DNA from: Micromonospora humi
GTDB lineage: Bacteria > Actinomycetota > Actinomycetes > Mycobacteriales > Micromonosporaceae
DNA length: 64,000 nt
Assembly: GCF_900090105.1 (NCBI RefSeq)
Contig: NZ_FMDM01000013.1
Span: 124,001-188,000 of the forward strand
Direction: 5' to 3'
The translations under genes and the position numbers were made by a program. Each line of letters starts with the position of its first letter. The stretch's first letter is position 1. Below the pieces are notes generated by a model. The model did no database searches. It was given only the letters and a program-made list of their open reading frames with translations, and was not told the origin of the DNA. This document shows positions 15,517 to 22,484 of the stretch, in pieces.

Positions 15517-16734
15517 TCAGCCGGCCAGCACGGCGGCGAGCTGCGCCACCGCGTGGTCGATCTCGTCCTCGGTGATCACCAGCGGCGGGGCGAGCCGGAT
15601 GGTGGAGCCGTGGGTGTCCTTGGCCAGCACACCCCGCTCCATCAGCCGCTCGCATGCCTGCCGGCCACTCATCAGCGCCGGGTCGATGTCGACGCCGGCC
15701 CAGAGGCCGCGGACCCGGACGGCGACGAGGCCCTTGCCGAGCAGCGCCTCCAGACCGGCCTTCAGCCGCTCGCCCAGCTCGGCCGAGCGGCGCTGGAACT
15801 CGCCGGTGGCGAGCAGCCGGACCACCTCGGTGGCGACCGCGCAGGCCAGCGGGTTGCCGCCGAACGTCGAGCCGTGCTGGCCGGGCTGGAGCACGCCCAG
15901 CACGTCACGGTTCGCGGCCACCGCGGAGACCGGCACGATGCCGCCGCCGAGCGCCTTGCCCAGCAGGTACATGTCCGGGACGACGCCCTCCAGGTCGCAG
16001 GCGAACGTCGCGCCGGTGCGGCCCAGGCCGGACTGGATCTCGTCGGCGACGAACAGCACGTTCCGCTCGGTGCAGACCTCGCGGACGCCGGGCAGGTAGC
16101 CCTCCGGCGGCACCACGACGCCCTGCTCACCCTGGATCGGCTCCAGCAGCACGGCCACCGTGTTCTCGTCGATCGCCGCGGCCAGCGCGTCCAGGTCGCC
16201 GTAGGGGACCACGGTGAAGCCCGGCGTGTACGGCCCGAAGTCGGCGCGCGCGTCCTCGTCGGTCGAGAAGCTGACGATCGTGGTGGTGCGGCCGTGGAAG
16301 TTCCCCTCCGCCACCACGATGTTGGCCTGGCCCGGGGCCACGCCCTTGACCTGGTAGCCCCACTTGCGGGCGACCTTGATGCCGGTCTCCACCGCCTCGG
16401 CGCCGGTGTTCATCGGCAGCACGAGATCCTTGCCGCACAGCGCGGCCAGCTCGCGGCAGAAGTCGGCGAACTGGTCGTGGACGAACGCGCGGCTGGTCAG
16501 CGTGAGCCGGTCGAGCTGCGCGTGTGCGGCCTCGATCAGCTTCGGGTGCCGGTGGCCGAAGTTCAGCGCCGAGTAGCCGGCCAGGCAGTCCAGGTAGCGG
16601 CGGCCGTCCACGTCGGTGAGCCAGGCGCCCTCGGCCGACGAGATCACCACGGGCAGCGGGTGGTAGTTGTGCGCCGTGTGGCGCTCCGCGTCCCGGACCG
16701 CGGAGGGCGTCCGCAGCATGTCGTCGATGATCAC
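15517..16734 (-). CDS. rocD: Ornithine aminotransferase (ornithine-oxo-acid transaminase)
   Basis: A 405-residue class III PLP aminotransferase that converts ornithine and 2-oxoglutarate to glutamate semialdehyde and glutamate. Seen motifs: NTGAEAVETGIKVARKWGY, HGRTTTIVSFS, LLEPIQGEQGV, LFVADEIQSGLGRTG and the PLP-binding Lys in LLGKALGGG, then GQHGSTFGGNPLACAVA. GTG 16734 overlaps the ddaH stop as GTGA; a longer in-frame start would run into ddaH. The coupling with ddaH marks a two-gene arginine/ornithine catabolic operon feeding glutamate and proline. Confidence 0.95.
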   Translation of the reverse strand: MIIDDMLRTPSAVRDAERHTAHNYHPLPVVISSAEGAWLTDVDGRRYLDCLAGYSALNFGHRHPKLIEAAHAQLDRLTLTSRAFVHDQFADFCRELAALCGKDLVLPMNTGAEAVETGIKVARKWGYQVKGVAPGQANIVVAEGNFHGRTTTIVSFSTDEDARADFGPYTPGFTVVPYGDLDALAAAIDENTVAVLLEPIQGEQGVVVPPEGYLPGVREVCTERNVLFVADEIQSGLGRTGATFACDLEGVVPDMYLLGKALGGGIVPVSAVAANRDVLGVLQPGQHGSTFGGNPLACAVATEVVRLLATGEFQRRSAELGERLKAGLEALLGKGLVAVRVRGLWAGVDIDPALMSGRQACERLMERGVLAKDTHGSTIRLAPPLVITEDEIDHAVAQLAAVLAG

Positions 16735-17552
16735 TTGATCGCCTTTCCCTGACGGAGTCGCAACGTGCAGCACTTCGGTCCGCCGCCGGCCTTGCGCAGC
16801 TCGGACAGGTCGATCCCGATGGTCTCGTAACCCCGGTCGCGCAGCTTCGCGGCCAGGTCGGTGGCCTGCGCCGGCAGCACCACGTGCCGGCCGTCGCTGA
16901 CCGCGTTCAGGCCGAGCACCTCGGCGTCGGCCATGGTGGCGTGGATCGCGTCCGGGAAGAGCCGGCGCAGCACCGCCCGGCTGCCCGGGGAGAACGCCTC
17001 CGGCAGGTAGGCCACGGTCCGCTCGTCGAGCACGGTGAGCGCGGTGTCCAGGTGGTAGAAGCGGGGGTCCACCAGCTGCATGGTGACCACCGGGTAGCCG
17101 AAGACCTCCTGGAGCTGCGCGTGCGAGGCGTGCGCGGTGCGGAACCCGGTGCCGGCGAGCAGGTGGTCGCCGACCAGCAGGACGTCGCCCTCACCCTCGT
17201 TGACGTGCTTCGGGTCGTACATCTCGAAGCCGGCGGCCTCGAACCAGGCCCGGTAGGCGGGCGCCTCGTCGGCGCGCTGCGGGTCGCGGAACTGCACCGC
17301 CATCGCCTTGCCGTCGATCACCGTGCCGCCGTTGGCCGCGAAGACCATGTCCGGCAGGCCGGCGACCGGGTCGATCAGCTCGACCTCGTGACCCAGGTCG
17401 AGGTACGTCTGGTGGAGCTGCTCCCACTGCCGGATGGCCAGGTCGGGGTCGACCGGGGCGGTGGGGTCCATCCACGGGTTGATCGCGTAGTCGACGGCGA
17501 AGTACGTCGGCCGGCACATCAGGAGGCGCTGGCGGGTGGCGTCCATCGTCAT
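16731..17552 (-). CDS. ddaH: Dimethylarginine dimethylaminohydrolase / amidinotransferase-fold hydrolase
   Basis: A 273-residue guanidine-modifying enzyme that releases citrulline from methylated arginine or a related arginine compound. Active-site features: N-terminal substrate loop with Asp (GLPDMVFAANGG), catalytic His in RFYHLDTAL, and nucleophilic Cys near the C-terminus (GPKCCTLRLR). ATG 17552 follows GGGAG at good spacing; the upstream in-frame extension is weaker. Members of this family also include arginine dihydrolases, which would fit better with rocD, so substrate is open. Upstream are phased GTTGCGT repeats. Confidence 0.9.
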   Translation of the reverse strand: MTMDATRQRLLMCRPTYFAVDYAINPWMDPTAPVDPDLAIRQWEQLHQTYLDLGHEVELIDPVAGLPDMVFAANGGTVIDGKAMAVQFRDPQRADEAPAYRAWFEAAGFEMYDPKHVNEGEGDVLLVGDHLLAGTGFRTAHASHAQLQEVFGYPVVTMQLVDPRFYHLDTALTVLDERTVAYLPEAFSPGSRAVLRRLFPDAIHATMADAEVLGLNAVSDGRHVVLPAQATDLAAKLRDRGYETIGIDLSELRKAGGGPKCCTLRLRQGKAIK

Positions 17553-17654
17553 GTGGTGCTCCCAGGGTCGGGCGCGCCCGGCCACGGTCGGCCCACGGGC
17601 TGGCGCCGTGCTCCAACCGTATGCGGCCGGGGGCGTCGACTTCCACCGTGGGAA

Positions 17655-17712
17655 GTTGCGTTGAGCAGCAGATCGTTGCGTCTACCGGCTCGGTCCCGGC
17701 CGATCGTTGCGT
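17655..17712 (-). promoter_or_regulatory. Three phased GTTGCGT repeats upstream of ddaH-rocD
   Basis: GTTGCGT occurs at 17655-17661, 17675-17681 and 17706-17712, that is 20 and 31 bp apart, close to two and three helical turns. The last two are part of an 11-bp direct repeat, GATCGTTGCGT. The array lies 103-160 bp before the ddaH start and is a candidate site for an Lrp/AsnC- or ArgR-type regulator. Confidence 0.45.
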
Positions 17713-17838
17713 TCAGGCGTTCTCCAGCCGTACGGCTTCCTCGGCTGGCCTTCTCGCGGGCCTCCCGCGCCTCACGCGCCGGGCTCGCCACCTCGCCGCC
17801 TGGGCGGCGAGGGCTGGCCGGTCGAGCTCGGGAAACAC

Positions 17839-17867
17839 TTCGGGGGCGGCGAATCGCCGCCCCCGAA
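17839..17867 (-). terminator. Strong hairpin downstream of the Ca-binding-like repeat protein
   Basis: TTCGGGGGCGGCG (17839-17851) pairs perfectly with 17855-17867 around an AAT loop; flanking AACAC/GTGTT can extend it. It lies 97 bp after the stop of the minus-strand gene at 17964 and probably separates it from ddaH. Confidence 0.6.
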
Positions 17868-17882
17868 AGAGGTGTTGCCCGG

Positions 17883-17918
17883 CCGGTGAACCACCGGTGC
17901 TGCCCGGTGAACCACCGG
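17883..17918. repeat. Two tandem copies of a 15-bp palindrome
   Basis: CCGGTGAACCACCGG occurs at 17883-17897 and 17904-17918, a period of 21 bp. Each copy is itself an inverted repeat (CCGGTG AAC CACCGG). Two turns of spacing would suit a dimeric regulator, but no promoter is visible next to it. Confidence 0.4.
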
Positions 17919-17963
17919 AGCTTGTCGGGCTGCCGGTCGCTGCCGGCGATCGGAACAGTGCCC

Positions 17964-18965
17964 TCAGAACCGATCGACAAACTGTGAATCAAGCCACTCA
18001 CGGAACCGGCCCGCCCAGTCGCCGTCCGTGGTCGGCCAGTCGAACTGGCCGGTCATCGCCACGATGCCGAGCACCACGGCGGCCAGGCCGACCATGATGC
18101 CGATCAGCGCGTCGGTCTTTCCGGCCACGTGCCGGCGGCGGGTGGCGATCAGGCCCAGCACCGCCAGCACCGCACCGATGGCGCCGAGCCCGATGCCGTA
18201 GCCGGCCAGCGTGCCGGAGAGCACGAAGAGCGCGCCGGCCACGGACACGATCAGGCCGAGCGTGGCGAGCAGGCTGGCCCGCGGCTTCTTCGTCAGCTCC
18301 GGGTCGATCTCCCGGTCGGGTCGGCCGTCCCGGTCGAGGTCGACGGGCCGGTCCGGTCGGCCGTCCCCGTCCAGGTCGACGGGCCGGTCGGGTCGACCGT
18401 CCCGGTCCCGGTCGAGGGGGCGGTCCGCGTGGCCGGCCCGGTTCAGGTCGACGGGGCGGTCCGGTCCGCCGTCGCGGTCCCGGTCGACGGGGCGGTCCGC
18501 GAGGCCGTCGCGGTCCAGGTCGACGGGGCGGTCCGGTCGGCCGTCCCCGTTCAGGTCGACGGTCTGCTCCCGGGTCGGGTCCGGGTCGACGGTCCGCGCG
18601 TTGCGGCCCAACGGCCGGCTGGTCGCCGCCCGGGCCGCGGCGGCCCGCTGTGCCGCCCGCCGCTCCGCCTCACCGGTCCGCGGCACGGTCTCGACGTGCC
18701 CGCCATCGACCGGCCCGGCGGCCGGCGCCCGGCCCGCCTCGGTGACCTGCGCAGCCTCACCGGCCCGGCCGGTGTCGGCGGCCCGTTCCGCCTCGGTGGC
18801 GGTCGCGTCGCTGCGGTACGTGGTCCGCGCCGCGTCGCGGTCGGTGACCACCGGTTGGCCGGCCGTTCCGTCCGCGACCGGGTTCTCGTCGCGGGCGTCC
18901 ACGACTCCGTCGCCGTTCACATCGGTACTGCGCGCCGGAGACTTCCGGCGGGACAAAATGTTCAC
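17964..18965 (-). CDS. Membrane protein with seven tandem DxDxDG calcium-binding-like repeats
   Basis: A 333-residue protein of unknown function. An isolated DVNGDGVVDARD motif (residues 15-26) is followed by an Ala/Arg-rich charged region, then seven 12-residue repeats (137-220) of the form D-x-[D/N]-x-D-G-x-x-D-R-P-[V/L], which matches the acidic loop of dockerin/EF-hand/thrombospondin-3 Ca sites. The fourth repeat lacks the third acidic residue. The C-terminal third has three hydrophobic helices (235-275 and 285-305) and ends in an acidic tail. There is no signal peptide, so the repeats may face the cytoplasm. GTG 18965 has an ideal AGGAGGTG site at 18971-18978. Confidence 0.8.
   Translation of the reverse strand: MNILSRRKSPARSTDVNGDGVVDARDENPVADGTAGQPVVTDRDAARTTYRSDATATEAERAADTGRAGEAAQVTEAGRAPAAGPVDGGHVETVPRTGEAERRAAQRAAAARAATSRPLGRNARTVDPDPTREQTVDLNGDGRPDRPVDLDRDGLADRPVDRDRDGGPDRPVDLNRAGHADRPLDRDRDGRPDRPVDLDGDGRPDRPVDLDRDGRPDREIDPELTKKPRASLLATLGLIVSVAGALFVLSGTLAGYGIGLGAIGAVLAVLGLIATRRRHVAGKTDALIGIMVGLAAVVLGIVAMTGQFDWPTTDGDWAGRFREWLDSQFVDRF
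18306..18557 (-). repeat. Seven 36-bp tandem repeats inside the gene at 17964
   Basis: Exactly 252 bp encode seven 12-residue units. At the DNA level the units share GACGGGCCGGTCGACC-like blocks with substitutions, so copy number could change by recombination or slippage without shifting frame. Confidence 0.8.
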
Positions 18966-19048
18966 CTTGGCACCTCCTGATGCAGGCGCGGAGGCCGCGC
19001 ATGACACGCAGGAGGTACCCAGGCGGGCAGAAGTCGACACCCGTCGAC

Positions 19049-19083
19049 GGAACGCGGCCCGCCCGTCCGGCGGGCCGCGTTCC
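19049..19083 (-). terminator. Terminator after the GH43-like gene
   Basis: A perfect 15-bp stem (GGAACGCGGCCCGCC, 19049-19063, with 19069-19083) and a CGTCC loop, starting 9 bp beyond the stop of the minus-strand gene at 19093. Confidence 0.75.
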
Positions 19084-19092
19084 GGTCCGCCG

Positions 19093-20550
19093 TCAGGACT
19101 GGGTCCGCGACCACTGCTGGTTGGTGCCGCTGCCACAGGTGAGCTGCTGGACGTCCGCGCCGTCGCCGGTGCCGGCGTTGACCACGTCCAGGCACTTGCC
19201 GCTGTGCCGGGCCCGGAGCTGGAACCAGCCGCCGGTCGCGGCCCACTGCCACTGCTGGTTGGCGCCGCTGCCGCAGGTGTACTGGATGATGTTGGCGCCG
19301 TCGGCGGTGGACGCGTTGGCGACGTCGAGACACTTGCCGCTGTTGGCGTTGACGAGGCGGTACCAGCCGCCGCCGGCGTCCTGGAACTCCCACCGCTGGT
19401 TCCCGCCGCCGTTCCAGGACCACTGCTTGACCTCGGCGTTGTTCGCGGTGGAGCCGTCCATCACGTCCAGCACCCGGCCGCTGTGTCGCGCGGTCACCCG
19501 GTAGGAGGTGGGCGAGCTGCCGGTGACCGTCCCGGTGGCCGTGTCGACGGTGACGGACGGATACCAGGTCAGGCTCATGCTGGTGGCGGTCGGGAAGGTG
19601 ATCGGCAGCCACACGTACTGCGAGTCGTTGACCGGCCCGCCCCAGGCGCCCGCCCACCGGTCACCCAGATAGAGGTAGCTGGTGGTGGACGTGCCCTGGA
19701 TCGGCAGCACGAAGGCCGGCTGGGAGTTGAACGTGGTGCCGTTGCCCACGTCGGTCCAGCCGCTCCACGGCCCGGAGATGCTCGACGCGGTGGCGTACCG
19801 GGCCTGGTTCGGGCTCCAGCCCGTCGCCGCCGACGTCAGCAGGAAGTAGGTGCTGCCCCGCTTGAACATCGCCGGCGCCTCGCGGGTCGCGCCGGCCCAG
19901 AAGTTGCCCACCAGGCCGGCCACGTCGAGGTAGTCCGAGGTGAGCCGGTAGATGTGCAGGTCGCGGTTCTCGTTGGCGGCCGAGATCATGTACGCGGTGC
20001 CGTTGTCGTTGTAGAGCGTGATGTCCCGCGACATGTGCTGCCCGAGCGGCCGGAAACTGCCGTGGTAGGTGTAGGCGCCGTCCACGGTGGCCGACGAGGC
20101 GACTGCGGCCCGCGCCTCGTTGTAGTCGGACCCGTTCTCCTTGTGCATCCACATCACGAACCGGCCGGTGCCGGCGTTGTAGATGACCTTCGGGCGCTCG
20201 ATGTTGGCCCGTTGCAGCTCGGCGGCCGACGACTGGGTGAGCACGTTGTTGCGGAACTCCCAGGTGCGCAGGTCGGCGGAGCGGTAGACGGAGACCGCCC
20301 GGAACGTGTTGTCCGGGTTCCGGTTCTCGCCGAACCAGTAGTAGTAGTTGTCGACCTTGAGCACGCCGCCGCCGTGGGCGTGCACCACCGCGCCCGTGGT
20401 GTCGGTGAACTGCGTGCCGTTGGTGACGGTCACCGGTGCCGCCACCGCGCCCGAGCCCGGCCCGAGCACCGTCGCGGCGGCCACGGTGAGCGCCGCCAGG
20501 ACCGCCCGCAGGCGCCCGCGCCCGCCCGTCCGATCCGCCGGGAAACGCAT
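19093..20550 (-). CDS. Secreted GH43-like glycoside hydrolase with ricin-type lectin domain
   Basis: A 485-residue exported protein. A twin-Arg-like basic n-region and hydrophobic core (LRAVLAALTVAAATVL) end near AVAAP. The catalytic part (about 40-345) resembles five-bladed GH43-type hydrolases acting on plant polysaccharides: KVDNYYYWFGEN, RPKVIYNAGTGRFVMWMH, REAPAMFKRGSTYFLLTS. Residues about 355-485 form a ricin B beta-trefoil with three Q-x-W repeats (GNQRWEF, ANQQWQW, TNQQWSR) that binds galactose/xylan-type sugars. ATG 20550 is 5 bp after the CBM2 gene stop, so both are one operon. The exact substrate is unknown. Confidence 0.85.
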   Translation of the reverse strand: MRFPADRTGGRGRLRAVLAALTVAAATVLGPGSGAVAAPVTVTNGTQFTDTTGAVVHAHGGGVLKVDNYYYWFGENRNPDNTFRAVSVYRSADLRTWEFRNNVLTQSSAAELQRANIERPKVIYNAGTGRFVMWMHKENGSDYNEARAAVASSATVDGAYTYHGSFRPLGQHMSRDITLYNDNGTAYMISAANENRDLHIYRLTSDYLDVAGLVGNFWAGATREAPAMFKRGSTYFLLTSAATGWSPNQARYATASSISGPWSGWTDVGNGTTFNSQPAFVLPIQGTSTTSYLYLGDRWAGAWGGPVNDSQYVWLPITFPTATSMSLTWYPSVTVDTATGTVTGSSPTSYRVTARHSGRVLDVMDGSTANNAEVKQWSWNGGGNQRWEFQDAGGGWYRLVNANSGKCLDVANASTADGANIIQYTCGSGANQQWQWAATGGWFQLRARHSGKCLDVVNAGTGDGADVQQLTCGSGTNQQWSRTQS

Positions 20551-20555
20551 GCCGC

Positions 20556-21299
20556 TCACCGTCCGCAGATCGGCGTGATGCCCGCGGACGCGCTGCTGGC
20601 CGCCACGAGTACGCCGAACGTCGTCGAGGCACCCGGCGCCAGCGTCCCGTTCCAGGAGGCGTTGCGGACCGTGACGTTCTCGCCGGCGCGCTCGGCCACC
20701 CCGCCCCAGATCGACTCGATGCGCTCGTCCCCGGACCACTGCCAGGAGACGAGCCATCCACCGGTCGACTCCGTGCCGGTGTTGCGCACGGTGACCGTGG
20801 CGATGAAGCCGCCGTACCACCGGCTGTCGATCCGGACCGTCGCGGCGCACGTCGACGTGGACAGCGTCCGCGCCGGGCCGCCGATGACGTACGGGTCCCG
20901 ATGCCCCTGGGTGTCGCTGAACCGGAACCAGTAGTCGGTGTCGGGCGTCAGCCCCGCGACGGTCACCGTCCCGGAGCGTTCCGGCTTCGAGACGGCCTCG
21001 GCCACCGGGTCGCGCCACGCGGTGGCGTCCTCGCGGCTGGCGAAGAGCGTGACGACCATCGGCGGGTCGTAGCCGCAGGGCGGGCTGAGCAGCATCCAGT
21101 AGGTGATGGTGAGGCTGGTGGCGGTGGTCCCGGTCACCTGCCCGCTGACCGGCAGCGCCGGCAGGCACGCCAGCGTGGGCGTGGGGGTGGGCGCGGGTGT
21201 CATGGCGGGGGTGACGGGCGGCTGGGCGGCTCCGGCCGAGGTGGCGAGGCCGGTCAGGGTGAGGGCGGCGGCCACTGCCGCGCCGAGGGTACGGATCAT
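20556..21299 (-). CDS. Secreted protein with fibronectin-III-like and CBM2 domains
   Basis: A 247-residue exported protein with a Sec signal peptide (MIRTLGAAVAAALTLTGLAT, cleavage near AGAA). A short Thr/Pro linker leads to an FnIII-like module (TTATSLTITYWM ... TPDTDYWFRFSD). The C-terminal 100 residues are a family 2 carbohydrate-binding module: one Cys at each end, and the surface aromatics in WYGGFIATVTVRNTG, WLVSWQW and ASWNG that pack on cellulose or xylan. It has no catalytic domain and likely acts with the co-transcribed GH43-like enzyme. ATG 21299 follows AGGAG. Confidence 0.85.
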   Translation of the reverse strand: MIRTLGAAVAAALTLTGLATSAGAAQPPVTPAMTPAPTPTPTLACLPALPVSGQVTGTTATSLTITYWMLLSPPCGYDPPMVVTLFASREDATAWRDPVAEAVSKPERSGTVTVAGLTPDTDYWFRFSDTQGHRDPYVIGGPARTLSTSTCAATVRIDSRWYGGFIATVTVRNTGTESTGGWLVSWQWSGDERIESIWGGVAERAGENVTVRNASWNGTLAPGASTTFGVLVAASSASAGITPICGR

Positions 21300-21487
21300 C
21301 TGCGCTCCTGAGCTGAGCTGCGGCCCCGCGGCGGCGGTGGGTGGCGTTCAGCCGCCCGGGCGGCGCGACGGCGGCACGGCGGACTGCCGGAGAGGACTGC
21401 CCAGCACCGGATGCCGGAGCACCCCGCGCGTCACTCTCCTGCTGGCATCGAACGGCTCGCGCCGGCTCCCGAGCGCGACCGCAGACA

Positions 21488-21505
21488 GTCTGTCAGTCGA
21501 CAGAC
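21488..21505. promoter_or_regulatory. Inverted repeat upstream of the CBM2-GH43 operon
   Basis: GTCTGTC-AGTC-GACAGAC is a perfect 7-bp inverted repeat, 189 bp before the CBM2 gene start and 39 bp before the end of the next minus-strand gene. It could be an operator; the rest of 21300-21543 shows no gene. Confidence 0.3.
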
Positions 21506-21543
21506 GTCGATTCAACGACGTCCCGCGACGCGGTCCGGCCTGG

Positions 21544-21786
21544 CTAGTCGGGGGCGATGCCGTGGGAGCGGAGGATCTGGCGGACGCGCTCGCGTGTGTA
21601 GCCGGTCACCCGCACGATGTCGACCTGACGCATGCCGCCCTGCGATGCCTCCACGATGGCGGTGGCGAGCCGGTCGCGGGCCTCGGTGACCTTCTCCCGA
21701 TCCTCGGCCGCACGCTGGGCGGAGGCGGCGGCGGTCGCCTGCGCCATGTGAAACGCACGCACCGCATCCGCTAGTCGGTTGGCCAT
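21544..21786 (-). CDS. Small HTH-containing protein, unknown function
   Basis: An 80-residue protein. The first half is an Ala/Glu/Arg-rich amphipathic helix (AQRAAEDREKVTEARDRLA). The C-terminal half looks like a sigma-70 region 4 type helix-turn-helix: MRQVDIVRVTGYTRERVRQI, ending LRSHGIAPD. It may bind DNA as a coiled-coil dimer. ATG 21786 is chosen; a frame open to TTG 21867 would add 27 residues from the AT-rich promoter region and is less likely. It is divergent from the gene at 21962. I do not recognise a named family. Confidence 0.65.
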   Translation of the reverse strand: MANRLADAVRAFHMAQATAAASAQRAAEDREKVTEARDRLATAIVEASQGGMRQVDIVRVTGYTRERVRQILRSHGIAPD

Positions 21787-21854
21787 GCTGTAGATGATCT
21801 CACTGGCCAAATGAGGGGTGTTTTTCGCGATAGAGTTTGGCCGATCAATCGACC

Positions 21855-21884
21855 TTGGCAAGGCCAACTTCTTACTGGTAATTT
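21855..21884 (+). promoter_or_regulatory. Promoter for the gene at 21962
   Basis: TTGGCA (21855-21860), an 18-bp spacer and TAATTT (21879-21884) form a good sigma-70-type promoter inside the most AT-rich 70 bp of the region. TTGGCC/GGCCAA inverted repeats (21837-21842, 21862-21867) overlap the -35 region. Confidence 0.5.
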
Positions 21885-21899
21885 GGCATTACGTCAGGC

Positions 21900-21936
21900 G
21901 GCCCTCGGTCAGCGATTGCGGCGCTGGCCGAGGGCC
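21900..21936 (+). promoter_or_regulatory. 15-bp stem-loop in the 5' leader of the gene at 21962
   Basis: 21900-21914 (GGCCCTCGGTCAGCG) pairs with 21922-21936 with a single G-U, loop ATTGCGG. It should begin within about 10 bases of the transcription start and ends 12 bases before the GAGGAGG ribosome site at 21949-21955. It could stabilise the mRNA or attenuate it. Confidence 0.5.
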
Positions 21937-21961
21937 TTGATCGCCTACGAGGAGGCGACCC

Positions 21962-22459
21962 GTGAGCACCCTACCCACGCTGCCCACCTGCGGGGCACCG
22001 GCGACCGTGCGGATCGAGCTGTACACGGTCGACTCCCTGGACGCCTGCGCGTACACCTGCACGGCGCACACCCCGCAGGCCACCGCCGCGATCGGCGGAG
22101 CCGGGCTGGCGGCGTACCCCTCGGGTCTGGAGCCCGGGGTGTCGCGGCCCTGCGGGCACGTGCACGTCTTTCCGACCGGCGCCCTCGCCGCGGACCCGGA
22201 CCACCCGCGCTGGTGTGACCGCGACGGTTGCCGGCTCCGGGGCCGGCACCGCTCCCGGGCCCGCCAGGTCGACACCAACCGATCGGAGGCGTCCGCCGTC
22301 GAGGTGGGGTTGGTGCGGGCGTTGCACGCCGGCGCGGAGACGATGGTGACCCTGGGCGGCGAGGCCACCGTACTGGCGCTGTCGATCGGGCAGGCGCGGG
22401 TGCTGCGGTACCGGCTGGCCCACCTGCTCGACCTGGCGGTGGCCAGCCGGCAGAGGTGA
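21962..22459 (+). CDS. Uncharacterised actinobacterial protein (DUF6907-like)
   Basis: A 165-residue cytosolic protein without a known function. It has paired Cys/His motifs (DACAYTCTAH; PCGHVHVF; HPRWCDRDGC), the last resembling the P-x-W-C signature of DUF6907 proteins, and a C-terminal helical part (ATVLALSIGQARVLRYRLAH). Metal binding by the Cys/His residues is plausible. GTG 21962 has a GAGGAGG site 6 bases upstream. The leader contains a strong stem-loop. It is divergent from a small HTH gene. Confidence 0.72.
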   Translation: MSTLPTLPTCGAPATVRIELYTVDSLDACAYTCTAHTPQATAAIGGAGLAAYPSGLEPGVSRPCGHVHVFPTGALAADPDHPRWCDRDGCRLRGRHRSRARQVDTNRSEASAVEVGLVRALHAGAETMVTLGGEATVLALSIGQARVLRYRLAHLLDLAVASRQR

Positions 22460-22470
22460 GCGGGGCTGGC

Positions 22471-22476
22471 TACCCT
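22471..22476 (+). promoter_or_regulatory. -10 box for leaderless Fpg/Nei mRNA
   Basis: TACCCT lies 8 bases before GTG 22485, and no ribosome binding site intervenes. Confidence 0.4.
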
Positions 22477-22484
22477 TGGCACCT

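Larger units (their letters stand above)
17553..17963. other. 411-bp intergenic region without a convincing gene
   Basis: It holds, from left to right, the ddaH upstream region with GTTGCGT repeats, a GC-rich stretch of no clear content (17720-17830), a long hairpin (17839-17867) and a tandem palindromic repeat (17883-17918). A 150-codon minus-strand frame covers it, but its composition is not protein-like and it overlaps the ddaH start. Confidence 0.6.

Noticed and set aside
17549..18001. A 150-codon minus-strand frame over the ddaH upstream region
   Set aside because: It overlaps the ddaH start, spans a hairpin and palindromes, and has no recognisable protein character.
18306..18557. The 36-bp tandem repeats as a CRISPR array
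   Set aside because: There are no unique spacers between units, the repeats are coding and in frame, and no cas genes are nearby.
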